From NCBI GenBank assembly GCA_009733775.1, contig WOGZ01000011.1, positions 221,623 through 285,622 on the forward strand: a DNA stretch of 64,000 nucleotides. The letters are read 5' to 3'. Each line of letters begins with the position of its first letter. Position 1 is the stretch's first letter. Origin of the DNA: Alectoria sarmentosa. Taxonomy: Eukaryota; Ascomycota; Lecanoromycetes; Lecanorales; Parmeliaceae. Positions 22,588 to 31,686 of the stretch are shown piece by piece. The notes beneath the pieces are model-generated. The model had not been told where the DNA came from, ran no database searches, and saw only the letters and a list, made by a program, of their open reading frames with translations. The translations under genes and the position numbers were made by a program.

Positions 22588-22828
22588 AGCCGCAGAAAGG
22601 TCGGTAAATGCCGTGGTAAGAGATTCGGGCTTCAGTAGGATGGAAAGAGTGCGGTAAATTTTTCATAAGCTCCATGCCAATCCAAGCCATGTTGATCAAC
22701 ACAGGACAGTCTACATGAGACTGCGACGTTTTGATATCGAGCTCTTTGAAGACTTTGTGAAGGGCGAACTGCATGTCCTGCTTGACAATTTCGAGCTTGA
22801 CGAGTTCTTGGGTGGCGGGTGAAGTCAT
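22580..22828 (-). CDS. Small doubtful ORF upstream of paralogue 3
   Basis: An ATG-initiated frame of 82 codons (TSPATQELVKLEIVKQDMQF...) that looks helical at its start and overlaps the first codons of paralogue 3 in another frame. It is preceded by another open frame on the same strand (to 23133) without an ATG. Neither has a recognised domain. It could be a small gene or part of the upstream exon structure of paralogue 3; most likely it is chance coding potential. Confidence 0.25.
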   Translation of the reverse strand: MTSPATQELVKLEIVKQDMQFALHKVFKELDIKTSQSHVDCPVLINMAWIGMELMKNLPHSFHPTEARISYHGIYRPFCGYG

Positions 22829-23487
22829 CGTAGGATGAGGCGAGCAGGATGCTTAAAGATAGAGTCGAGGTAAGGAAGAGGGTTTGCCGTACAAGTAGTG
22901 GTGCGAGGACGCTGATCTTCAGTGATGAAGGCGTCAGTGAGACAGGCTTCCAAAAGGTTGTCAAACGGGGTAGATTCAGGAGTTATTGAGGTACAGAAGG
23001 TATGAGTGTTGGAGTCCAGCTGTTTGAGGTAGAGAACGCCTTGCTCTGCTGTTGATTTGCTCCACAGAGAAACTCGAATGGGATATCTTAAAGGATCAGG
23101 CCTCAAAAGCCGGATGGAATGGAATACTTTCAAGAGGTGAACAAATGTGGTTTGTTTAGTTGAAGAGTGTAAGTGAAAACCTTTGGGGTGTTTTAGCCCT
23201 TGTGGTCAACACATGTCATTTTTTGCTACTGAATCGCATTACCTTGGCACGCTAGCAACGCGAAGCTAATTGCTAGTCCACCAAATTCAGGGCGCCTGTT
23301 TGATATTCAAGGTCATCTTTCTTTGCGTATTACGTTACGGCATACCTGCAAAGATTTCCTGGCGTTTTTGCGAGTACTGGGCCCCCTCTCTTTTGTCCGT
23401 CCATGCGCCGACTCTTCGAAGCCGGACCTCAGGAACATTCTCAAAGCGTTAAAGCGATTTCCCTGTAGATGTGACGTATGATACCCA
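22829..23487. other. Intergenic region
   Basis: Open frames exist on the minus strand (up to 23133) but lack an ATG and recognisable motifs. No repeats or promoters are clear. Confidence 0.4.
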
Positions 23488-24393
23488 CTAATAGTTGACT
23501 CCACCAGCATTCTCCCGTCCCTCACGCGGATGAAACTCGAGGTACTGAGCGTTAGGAGACGGGCTTTTCTGTGATTGTGTCTTGGCATACGGGTAAGGAG
23601 AATTGGAACGAGTGTCCGATTTCCACGCAGGACATCCGAGAGTTGATGGTAGCGAGGCAGCGACGGACGTAAGGATCTGCGTATGACTAGGCGCCGCCAC
23701 CATTCTATCCACTTCATCCATGGAGTGAAGGTCGTGGCTGATGAGGATCCTCAACGTGACAAGCTTGAAGGTGCTGAGGAGTTCGATGAATTTGATAGCT
23801 GCAAGTGGCATATGGATGACGCGAGAGCCTCGAAAGAGCAGAGTAATGTGACAGTCACCAGAACCTTGAACAGAACGTCCGAAGCCAAGATTGAGCTTTT
23901 TGTACCTGTCCGAGCGGCTGGCTTTGACATCCGTGGCGTCAGGGAGGGACATGAGAATGTTGAAGTTTTGTACTTTGCGGTTCGAAGGTATGGTTATCGG
24001 GTTAAGAACCTCGGGCTGGCTTAAGGGATGGTCAAAATAGAGAACCAAACGACATATCCCTTGTTTGTAGAGAAGGTCCTTCGCCTCGTTGTGCAGTTGC
24101 CGAGAAACCCGGAGAATCTCGACTTGACCAGAAGTGAAAAGTTCCCTATAGATAGGATCGCGCAATTCTGTGGCAAGAGCGAGGAAACCGCACGACTTGG
24201 GCAGCTCTTCAATACTGCGGAAGGCGGATTGGCTTTCGGAAGGATCAGAAAGTGTAGACGACGCAGAAACAGTAGAACGGCTTGGGTCGTGTTGAATTTG
24301 TGGCCCGCTGATCAAGCTTGTGACACGAACCTCTTTGGTGAGATTCTGTGGGTTCTTCGAGGTCAAGGCTTGGAAAGGACCGTTGCAAGCCAT
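23488..24393 (-). CDS. LPxELRxxIY (F-box-like) family protein, paralogue 4
   Basis: Single exon, 301 residues if started at the first ATG (24393); the open frame extends six codons further to a GTG. A Ser-rich N-terminus leads to the head LATELRDPIYRELF, the middle ILRVSRQLHNEAKDLLYKQGICRLVL (the best-preserved copy in the window) and a tail YLEFHPREG followed by nine residues. The region between middle and tail is shortened and more basic than in paralogues 1-3. Same strand as paralogues 2 and 3, so these three are a tandem array. Function unknown. Confidence 0.85.
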   Translation of the reverse strand: MACNGPFQALTSKNPQNLTKEVRVTSLISGPQIQHDPSRSTVSASSTLSDPSESQSAFRSIEELPKSCGFLALATELRDPIYRELFTSGQVEILRVSRQLHNEAKDLLYKQGICRLVLYFDHPLSQPEVLNPITIPSNRKVQNFNILMSLPDATDVKASRSDRYKKLNLGFGRSVQGSGDCHITLLFRGSRVIHMPLAAIKFIELLSTFKLVTLRILISHDLHSMDEVDRMVAAPSHTQILTSVAASLPSTLGCPAWKSDTRSNSPYPYAKTQSQKSPSPNAQYLEFHPREGRENAGGVNY

Positions 24394-25180
24394 GTTAATG
24401 GCGATGAACACGATCGCTTCGAGTTCTCTAGACGACTAAAGATGGTCGGAGGGTATTATCAGGGTAGTCTTATACAGGGCGCAATGCCTTATGTTGATGC
24501 AGATAATGGGGAGGTGGTCAAGTCGGAAAGCTTATAAGGGCAAGTGTGTGCGCGATGCAGACATGAGTTCACAGGTTTCTCGCAGTAGGAGATTCGCGGC
24601 ACATCCTCGGAAGGGCAAGATGCAGACCCAAGCGTATCTTTTTGTGGTCATCGCTAAGGATGAGAGTGCCAAGATTATATGTTCGTCTAGGAAGACTCTT
24701 AATGAGCATCTCCAGATCTTCCATTGAAGAAAGCAGAACGTACAGTTTCTATTGCCGTGATTGTTTTCTTGACAGTGGCCTTTTTCTGCTCACCACAATG
24801 TTCTAGTCCACTCTCGCGTTCTGTCCTCTCCTTGTCGAGCTTCGTCGAGCTGTTACAAGACGTTGTGTTGATTCTCTCTCAGCACTCGCTTCACGTATGA
24901 ACCCTGTACTCTACTGTCTACCAGCGCCCTAGCTTTTTTCTGATCAACGGATCTAACCTCTTATGGCAGTTCGGCAGGTCCGTCTCTTTAGTCTCTTGGC
25001 GCCGTCTAGTCATGTTTTCCCGAGGCACCAGAGGCTGTGCCTGCGAAGCGACGTCAACTACTCCGTGCCTCTGCCTCCTTATAAAACCTCATCCAATATG
25101 CATTCTGCTTTTCTTCACAAAATAACCAAGAACCATGACCTCTCCTTTGATCCGGTGCAGGACATGAGATTCCTGCCGTC
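24394..25180. promoter_or_regulatory. Divergent intergenic region between paralogue 4 and the STAND-type gene
   Basis: No supported gene. ORF 24028-24537 (+) is antisense to paralogue 4. A TATAAAA at 25080-25086, about 100 bases before the ATG at 25181, fits as the TATA box of the STAND-type gene. Confidence 0.5.
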
Positions 25181-26799
25181 ATGGAGGCCGTCGCCGCCGC
25201 AGCCAGCATTGCAGGCATCATCACAGTGGTCGGGCAAAGCATCGACGGTCTGATCAAATTCAGCGATTTCTTTTCCGACATATCATCGGCGTCCAAGACT
25301 ATCAGTCGTCTCTTAAACGACATCAATTCGCTGATACAAGTACTGGAAAACATTGGCAATGTGCTTGAACAGGCACGAGCGCGGCGTAAGAATCAAAACT
25401 TCGCTTCTCTAGACATCAAGCTTGAGGATTGCGCCAAGGATGTGCAAATCTGGTTGGCCACTGCGAGACTGCTGCGCCCTGGTTCCGACAGCGGGGGGAA
25501 GGCTTGGTTGAGAAAGTTTCGCTTGGCTGTGAATAATACTGCTATCCAGACGATCAGAGAAGAGATCGGGAAACACAGGCAGACTCTATGCCTCAGTCTT
25601 GCTGTCTTTGGGAGGTACCTGAGTTGCTTGCTCTCCCAAATTCCTTTGCATCTTTGGGCGTTGACAGTAAATTTAGGACTATAGACATCGATACCTCTGA
25701 CCAGGTTCATCAGATTGGTGGCCGGTTCGACGAAGCTCTCTCAACCTCACTGTCCATTCATGGTGCTCATGAGGAGGCGCTCCGGCGGATTGAACATTAC
25801 TCCATTACAAGTATGCACAGTTCTGCCCATAGCATCAGAAGCATGGACAGTATCCGCACGGAGCTGTCAAGGCTCGAAGCCATGATTACCAGTCCTAATG
25901 TTCCGCAACCGTCAGAGATTGAGACTGGGAAATCTCCCACGAGGCCAGGCTCCAGCTGTACCGACAGACGATTATCTGCCGTCACAGAAAGTCGAAATCG
26001 GGATTCACGTCTGTCGGTTTCTGGTCCACTGCCCGAACCCAATGGAGAGAGCTTTACCGCCGAAGACTCTGGCATTAAGCTGGCCCCACGGCAAGATGCC
26101 TTGAATGAAAATCCAAATACTTTTGATCGCAATAGTCAATCACAACGGACAAGGTCAATGGCTATAGAGCATCGTATTCACCCTGATTATCACATATCTT
26201 CCGCAGAATATTGCTCTTTTATGGATGAGTCCGAGGATATAAAAACTCGGCCTATGGAATTGCCTGCTGAAAAGGGAAATAGAAGTAGCTTCTTATACGC
26301 AGAGTTTGCAAAAGATTCCCAGCCGCGCCAGCGTGAGAGCCCGGAGGTTGTCATTGATAGCGGCGCCATTCACGGTTTACTACGGCAGTCTTTGGCAAGT
26401 GTATACCCTCCTGAGGTCGTGGACTATGTATCACTCCAGCAAGCCGCCACTCTTTGTGAAGATCACATAAAATTACTCAACAAAAGACCAAGCGTTCAAA
26501 CATCGGCAACTGGGAAGACGAAAGAGATGAGATCTGTGGACGATAATATTCCAACTCCTGCACAACCATATATGTTTAGTTTGAAAAAACAACTACTAGA
26601 ACTACGGAACGCTATCAAGGTTTCTAGGGAGCAGTGCATCCAAGCAGGCTTTTCGCTATCAGAGCTGGACAAGCTACTTTCACCACCGGGTAGCGGCAGC
26701 TACGCGTCGGCCAAACAACCGCCGCCAATGCAAGAGCCCGATGGCGGAGATGACAGTTCTAGTGTTTACTCCGAAGACTTTCACTCATCCAAAGAGTGA
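25181..26799 (+). CDS. STAND-type (PigL_N/HeLo-like) N-terminal protein without ATPase core
   Basis: Two exons, 25181-25614 and 25677-26799, with a 62-bp GT-AG intron, give 518 residues. The N-terminus (MEAVAAAASIAGIITVVGQSIDGLIKFSDFF, then ISRLLNDINSLIQVLENI) is the typical fungal N-terminal helical domain of STAND proteins (PigL_N, PF17111 type, related in layout to HeLo-like domains). It covers about 150 residues including a charged helical stretch. The rest is Ser/Thr/Pro-rich and disordered, without NACHT, NB-ARC or repeat domains, then a short helical segment (LKKQLLELRNAIKVSREQCIQAGFSLSELDKLL) before an acidic tail. Such stand-alone N-terminal proteins are common in filamentous fungi. 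A role in signalling or programmed cell death is possible by family, not shown here. Confidence 0.8.
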
Positions 26800-27173
26800 T
26801 CTGACCTTATATTCCAGTAAGGTTGAATAGTTGAGCCCGCAGCGAGCCAAGAAGAAACCCGGGAATCTTGGTCTGACTAGCATCTCGTCCGGGTATAAGT
26901 CAGTCTTTGTTCCCATTAAATTGATAGAGCTCAAAGGGTTTTTAGAATTTTTCTAAGCAGCTATCGAGGATTGAGACGAAAATCATAGATTGTGGAGGGA
27001 GAAGGGTTCGGGTAGGATACCGCTTTCGAAGTTCGATGATTTCATGGGTTAGATTCTGCTCTGGTAAGTCTATCCCATTTGCTTGATGGATAGACTACAC
27101 CATTCTCATTGGTACCCCACTAAGCATCGCTCAACTTGAAGAAATCCCACTCACACCAAAGCCGCCGCCACGC
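26800..27173. other. Intergenic region between convergent genes
   Basis: Presumably two 3' UTRs; nothing else seen. Confidence 0.5.
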
Positions 27174-27899
27174 TCACCCTCTTCGTGGATGGTACACCAA
27201 ATAAAAGCGTCCTTTATCATACCTTCCCTTCCCCTCTCCCAACGTCATCGCCAACCTCTCATCCAGCGTATTATACAATGGGATCATAGATTCTACCGCC
27301 CCTCCCAGCCTCATCTTCAAATGACCTATCTTCACCTCCACAGTGTCGAACCCCGTCAATCGACCCAACGCGTCTTTGAAATCCCAAGCAGTCTTAAAGG
27401 GCCCCAACAAGAAGTCCTGATCCAAGACAAACTCAATCTCCACTACGCAACGTTTGCGTGGGACAGCAGGATCCAACTTAGCGATATGATTGACTAACCT
27501 CGTTGCAACTCCGGCGAAGTCGAGTTTGAAGTAACCAAGCGAGAAGGCCATACCGACGTCAAGGTGAAGGGTGATATTCCGCAGCAATGTGATAACCGAC
27601 ATATTCTTGAACGCTTCATGTAAAGGAGGCGAGCCGGCCGAGAAAGCGTTGAAGCGGAAGTGACCGTGTCTGTAGAGTACTCTCTTTGCCTCTTCATATG
27701 TCGATCTTGACACACGCAGGATCGCGAGGTGGGCCTGCTGATGCAGTGGAAGAGATGAAGGGATTTTCCCGGGGCGAGGGCTCTCGACTAGGAACGTTGT
27801 CGACAGGAGGTATTCGTAGATGTGGTCGCGCAATTCTGGCGGTAGCGATAAAAGAGTTGATCTGGGCTCGGACATCTGATTCGTTCCGGCTGGAGCCAT
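27174..27899 (-). CDS. LPxELRxxIY (F-box-like) family protein, paralogue 5
   Basis: Single exon, 241 residues from the ATG at 27899. The head LPPELRDHIYEYLL is followed by STTFLVESPRPGK and, after a longer insert than in paralogues 1-4, the middle ILRVSRSTYEEAKRVLYRHGHFRF. The C-terminal half has LGRLTGFDTVEVKI and the tail YLVYHPRRG ends the protein. It stands head to head with paralogue 6 (ATGs 208 bases apart), and both start MAP-x-x-TN, so the pair probably arose by inverted duplication. With paralogues 6 and 7 it forms a second subfamily with the longer insert. Function unknown. Confidence 0.85.
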   Translation of the reverse strand: MAPAGTNQMSEPRSTLLSLPPELRDHIYEYLLSTTFLVESPRPGKIPSSLPLHQQAHLAILRVSRSTYEEAKRVLYRHGHFRFNAFSAGSPPLHEAFKNMSVITLLRNITLHLDVGMAFSLGYFKLDFAGVATRLVNHIAKLDPAVPRKRCVVEIEFVLDQDFLLGPFKTAWDFKDALGRLTGFDTVEVKIGHLKMRLGGAVESMIPLYNTLDERLAMTLGEGKGRYDKGRFYLVYHPRRG

Positions 27900-28107
27900 C
27901 GTCGATTGTGGAGGCCGCTACGGAGGAGCACGGAGCTTGAGGGAAGGGTGTTTGCGAAGGGAAGGAGACAGAAGCGGGTGGGCACCCTGAGTCAACACAT
28001 CTTCTGTCAACACCTCTAGGAAATCAACACCCGTGAAAATCTTTCCACCACCGCCATCATCTTCCTCGCTCAGCGTACTATTCTCGCAACCACACCTCTG
28101 CCACTAC

Positions 28108-29099
28108 ATGGCTCCCATCATGACGAACGCACAAGAATCTGCATTTCAATATCTCGCCCTCCCTCCCGAACTCCGCAACCGCATCTACGCCGACATCCTC
28201 ACAGCAACCTATCTCGTCGAGCTACCCGAACCCTGCGTCTACCTCCACGCCCGCGTTCGCCGTGAATCTCTCCCACAACAAGACGCATCCCCCCGCCTCG
28301 CCATCCTCCAAGTCTCCAAAATGGTGTACCAAGAGGCAAAACAGATCCTCTACAAACACTCCAATTTCCTCTTCGACCTTCCCTCCAAAAGCTTGCCGTG
28401 AGTCTACGTCCCGTTCCCTTCCTTCCCCACCCTTACCCCAACCAACATACCAACATTCTCAACCCACCCAGCCTCTACCAAGACCTCAGCAAACTGCCCC
28501 TCGTGAACCTCATGCAGCACCTCACCATCCAACTCGCCCTCCTCCCCTCGTCTTCCGAAGCCAAACGCCGCGCCCTGCACCCCACCACGGCCCTCTTGCG
28601 ATCCTTCTCCGGCGCCACGATTCTCCGCGCCCGCTGCACCATCGGGGTGCTCTTCGGCGACGACGCCGACTTCCTGCTCGAATCGTCCTTTCTCGGTGCG
28701 CTCGGCCAGCTGACGGGGTTCGCGACGATGGTGTTGCGCTTGGCGTTTATGAAGAAGTATTACAAAGGGGTGTGTAGGGTCCGGTTGCCGGCTTATGGGA
28801 CGGTGGATGAGTACTTGACTGTGAGGTTGGGAGGTGGGGAACGAGGAGGGGAAGGAGGGGAAGGAGAAGAAGGAGAAGAAGGAGAAGAAGGAGAAGAAGG
28901 AGAAGAAGGAGAAGAAGGAGAAGAAGGAGAAGAAGGAGAAGAAGGAGAAGAAAAAGGAAGAGGAGGACGAGGAGGACGAGGACGAGGAAAAGGAGGACGA
29001 GGAAAAAGAGGACGAGGAAACATCGATGAGGACGGGTGGTACAATCTAACATATCACCCTCGAGAGCGCAAGGCGCGCAAGAAGGCGGCCTTGGAGTGA
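28108..29099 (+). CDS. LPxELRxxIY (F-box-like) family protein, paralogue 6, with GEE/RGG repeat insert
   Basis: Two exons, 28108-28397 and 28472-29099, with a GTGAGT...CCCAG intron of 74 bp; 305 residues. The open frame reaches back to a GTG at 28033, but the ATG at 28108 (MAPIMTN) matches the start of paralogue 5. Head LPPELRNRIYADIL, then TATYLVELPEP, middle ILQVSKMVYQEAKQILYKHSNFLF, then LGQLTGFATMVLRL. Between DEYLTVRLGGGE and the tail WYNLTYHPRER lies an insert of about ten GEE repeats, encoded by a 9-bp microsatellite, followed by a basic RGG/RG-rich run. The tail is therefore held apart from the domain by an acidic-then-basic spacer. The overlapping Lys/Glu and Ser/Pro ORFs here are shadows of the repeat. 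Function unknown. Confidence 0.85.
28853..29020 (+). repeat. (GGAGAAGAA)n coding microsatellite plus GAGGACGAG-rich run
   Basis: About ten perfect 9-bp GGAGAAGAA units, then purine-only GGACGAGGA-type units, all read in frame in paralogue 6. Polypurine on the plus strand throughout. Length is likely to vary between isolates (inference). Confidence 0.9.
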
Positions 29100-29120
29100 T
29101 TGTTTGTCAAAGTAAAGTTC

Positions 29121-29178
29121 GATGAGAACGACTAATAAATACATTCTAACCTATCATCCCCGAGAACGCAAGAAGCGG
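29121..29178 (+). pseudogene. Vestigial second copy of the family tail behind paralogue 6
   Basis: Just after the stop of paralogue 6, the sequence GATGAGAACGAC...TACATTCTAACCTATCATCC repeats the last coding segment (29025-29084) about 96-100 bases downstream. Read in frame from 29140 it gives YILTYHPRERKKR. It is out of use, being preceded by TAATAA, and is a decayed tandem duplication of the tail. Confidence 0.75.
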
Positions 29179-29931
29179 GTCTCCAGTGTAATTATCATCG
29201 AAATACAACAACAACCATAACCATGAATAAGAATATGCCCCACGGAAAACATTCATCCATTACGAACGTCGGCCAGCGACCTACCTACCTACCTCCCTGC
29301 CTTCCTTAACGAATATACGAATGACTAACTAAATACCCTTAATCTCATCTCATCTCATCTCATCTCATCTCAGCTCAAAGTCCCAACTCCCAACTCCACA
29401 GCAAATAAAAGAATCCGTTGCCATTGCAAACAAACAAACAAGGATGGTGATGAATGAGAAATGCGGTACCCGAGTTAGTAAGGTAGGTTGTTTTTCACGA
29501 CGCAAAGCCGATTGGAAAATCCCCCTCCCCACCCGCCTGAGATCATGCCATGCCAAGACAGACAGGCACAAAAATGTGTGTGTGTGTTCGAGCAGGAGTT
29601 GTTGGGGAACAACAGCTCAAAAGGCCGAATGGAAGGGGGTGGGGGGGAGGCCAGATTCTCGATTTCATCGCTGGGACATGGTGATGTTGTCCGGTTAGTG
29701 TGTCTTGCCTCCTCTGCTTTTTAACGTCTTGCTATGATGATCTGTCTGTCTTTCATCTCGATATTATGATGATCTGTCTGTCTTTCATCTCGATATCATG
29801 ATGGTCTGTCTTTCATCTCGATATTATGATGGCCTGTCTTCATCTCGATATCGTGTCTGTACCCGCTTCGCTGAGACTATTCCCTCTCTTTCCCCCCCCC
29901 GGTCCCCAAAAGGCTATGCCGTTGCCCTTTC
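29179..29931. other. Intergenic region with simple repeats
   Basis: Holds a (CTCAT)n run near 29340-29373, a short GT run near 29577, and four copies of a 28-32-bp unit TATGATGATCTGTCTGTC... at 29733-29852. ORFs 29444-29698 and 29488-29724 (+) overlap each other and are not supported. Confidence 0.6.
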
Positions 29932-30684
29932 TCACCCATGCCGTGGATGAAACGTCATACAGAAACACAGTTCCTCATCATTCCACTCCGCCTCCGTCCT
30001 CCCCAAACTCCCCTCCAAATACACTCCTACCATCTCGTGATGAGGAACAATGGCCTCCGACCACGAAGTATCAGATCTATCCGGTCCCCAAGCAAGCTGA
30101 TCAAATTTCACCGACACTGTTTTAAACCCCGTCAACCCGCCAATCGCATCCACGAACGCTTTTGCCTCCCCCATTTCGTAGCCCGACAGAAAACTCACGT
30201 TCCAGATACCCTCAACTTTCACGACAAAGGACGCTCGGGCAGGAGTCGTGTTGGACTGGGCGAAATGTTTGACGAGAGCTGTAGCGTGTTTGGCTCGCCC
30301 ATCTCGGCAGGGTGACGGTGAGAAAAGGGGGAATATACCATCCAAGTCAATATCGATGACGATGTTCTGGAGATTGGCCGTGTTGAGGAGACTGTGTCCT
30401 GGAGAAGGGGTTTTTACTCGAACGTGGAAGAAAAAAGTGCCGCACTTGTAAAATATGAGCTTGGCTTCTTCAAGAACGAAGTTGGACACCAGAAGAATTG
30501 CGAGGAAGCCGTATTGACGCCGTTGGAGATCCTCGAAATATGGATCTTTGCTGATGGAGGGAGGAATTGGAAATTTGGAGAGATTGGGTAGGCAGTGTTC
30601 GTAGGTTGCGGAGAGGTCATACTCGTAGACTCGGTCTCGCAGCTCTTGTGGAAGAGATAGGAAGGGAAAGGTTGATATAGGCAT
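29932..30684 (-). CDS. LPxELRxxIY (F-box-like) family protein, paralogue 7
   Basis: Single exon, 250 residues from an ATG at 30684. Head LPQELRDRVYEYDLSATY very near the N-terminus, a long insert rich in Pro, then AILLVSNFVLEEAKLIFYKCGTFFFHV as the middle motif. IGGLTGFKTVSVKF follows in the C-terminal half and the protein ends exactly at the tail CMTFHPRHG. Like paralogues 5 and 6 it starts almost directly with the head and carries the longer insert, so these three are one subfamily. The gene is intact. Function unknown. Confidence 0.85.
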   Translation of the reverse strand: MPISTFPFLSLPQELRDRVYEYDLSATYEHCLPNLSKFPIPPSISKDPYFEDLQRRQYGFLAILLVSNFVLEEAKLIFYKCGTFFFHVRVKTPSPGHSLLNTANLQNIVIDIDLDGIFPLFSPSPCRDGRAKHATALVKHFAQSNTTPARASFVVKVEGIWNVSFLSGYEMGEAKAFVDAIGGLTGFKTVSVKFDQLAWGPDRSDTSWSEAIVPHHEMVGVYLEGSLGRTEAEWNDEELCFCMTFHPRHG

Positions 30685-30822
30685 TATAGCTGATTCCTTA
30701 CTAATCTAATTAATATATTAGTGGAAGATGTTGCAGGAAGGTGGAGCTGTGAAGGTATCGACGTAGCGGAAATAAGGCGCCAAGCAGCAAGTGTTGACAA
30801 GCTCGATTTTCTGAGCCACGAG

Positions 30823-31107
30823 TCACACTGTTTTGATGCCGTCATAGCTCTCACAGCTTCCGAGCAAGAAATTTACAGTAGCACGGAGTCCTTCCTTTCT
30901 TGATACTAATGCTGGAGCTGTCACGTTCAATATCCAGGATTGGCGAAGATGCGGAGAATGGAGATGAAGCATGTGACGATTCTCCAGTAGTGATAGTCGC
31001 GTAACGGTGGCAGAAGTGGTATAGCTAGTCCACCTCGGCTTCAGCTCCACGCGGTAGGCTGGGCAGAGAACACACTCATTCATTCTGTCTCTGATCTCCA
31101 GATGCAT
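30823..31107 (-). pseudogene. Eroded eighth copy of the F-box-like family
   Basis: A minus-strand frame reads MHLEIRDRMNECVLCPAYRVEL, which lines up with LPPELRNRIYADILTATYLVEL of paralogue 6 without gaps. Further on ILNVTAPALVSRKEGLRATV and NFLL align with ILQVSKMVYQEAKQILYKHS and NFLF. The usual conserved residues (Pro, Tyr) are replaced, and the frame ends at a stop before the C-terminal half, so it is most likely a relic. It lies next to paralogue 7 on the same strand. Confidence 0.5.
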
Positions 31108-31686
31108 ACCCAAAAGGATAGGTGCGTTTCCTTATGTTTATGATATAGGAGCTACCGTAGATGTTGCTGATGCTGGCATTACGGCCACGATATTGGATTG
31201 GACGCGCGACATTTCCCCCATCCTAATTTCCACCGGACCCGCAAACATGGCCCTATTTTTTGGTCTCGGACTGTGCCATGTTGACGTAAGGCCGGTAGAG
31301 AGCGTGGTTGTAAGGCAGCATGAGAAATGTTGGTGATGTGGTTGTGGTGCAAGTAGATGATCGAAGAGGAGATGTGAGGTGAGTAATGTGAGCATTGAAA
31401 GTACATCCTGTGTGGCATCACCAACTTTTTACTCCTTTAGCCGAATGGTGTCGCGATCAAGGATCTAGTGTAGTGATTGTTCTTGTTTCACCGAATTCCA
31501 AAGGAAAGTTGTTAGTGAAAAGCCACCAGCAGCAGCCCGTTTCAGGCTGAGGCGTGTCCAGTGTCAAATCTTCCAGCAATGATATGGCTCTTTCACCCTT
31601 CTTCCTCCACGGTGAGAGGAAAGAATACCGTAGTTGTTTTGTATCGTTGGCCAGATACCGTCCGTCAGACTCTTGATCTCTTCCCG
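31108..31686. other. Intergenic region
   Basis: No supported gene. Minus-strand ORFs at 31138-31424 are rich in His/Leu, overlap one another and look like chance. Confidence 0.45.

Noticed and set aside
28747..29052. Minus-strand poly-Leu and poly-Ser/Pro ORFs and plus-strand poly-Lys/Glu ORF
   Set aside because: They are other frames of the GGAGAAGAA microsatellite that is coding in paralogue 6.
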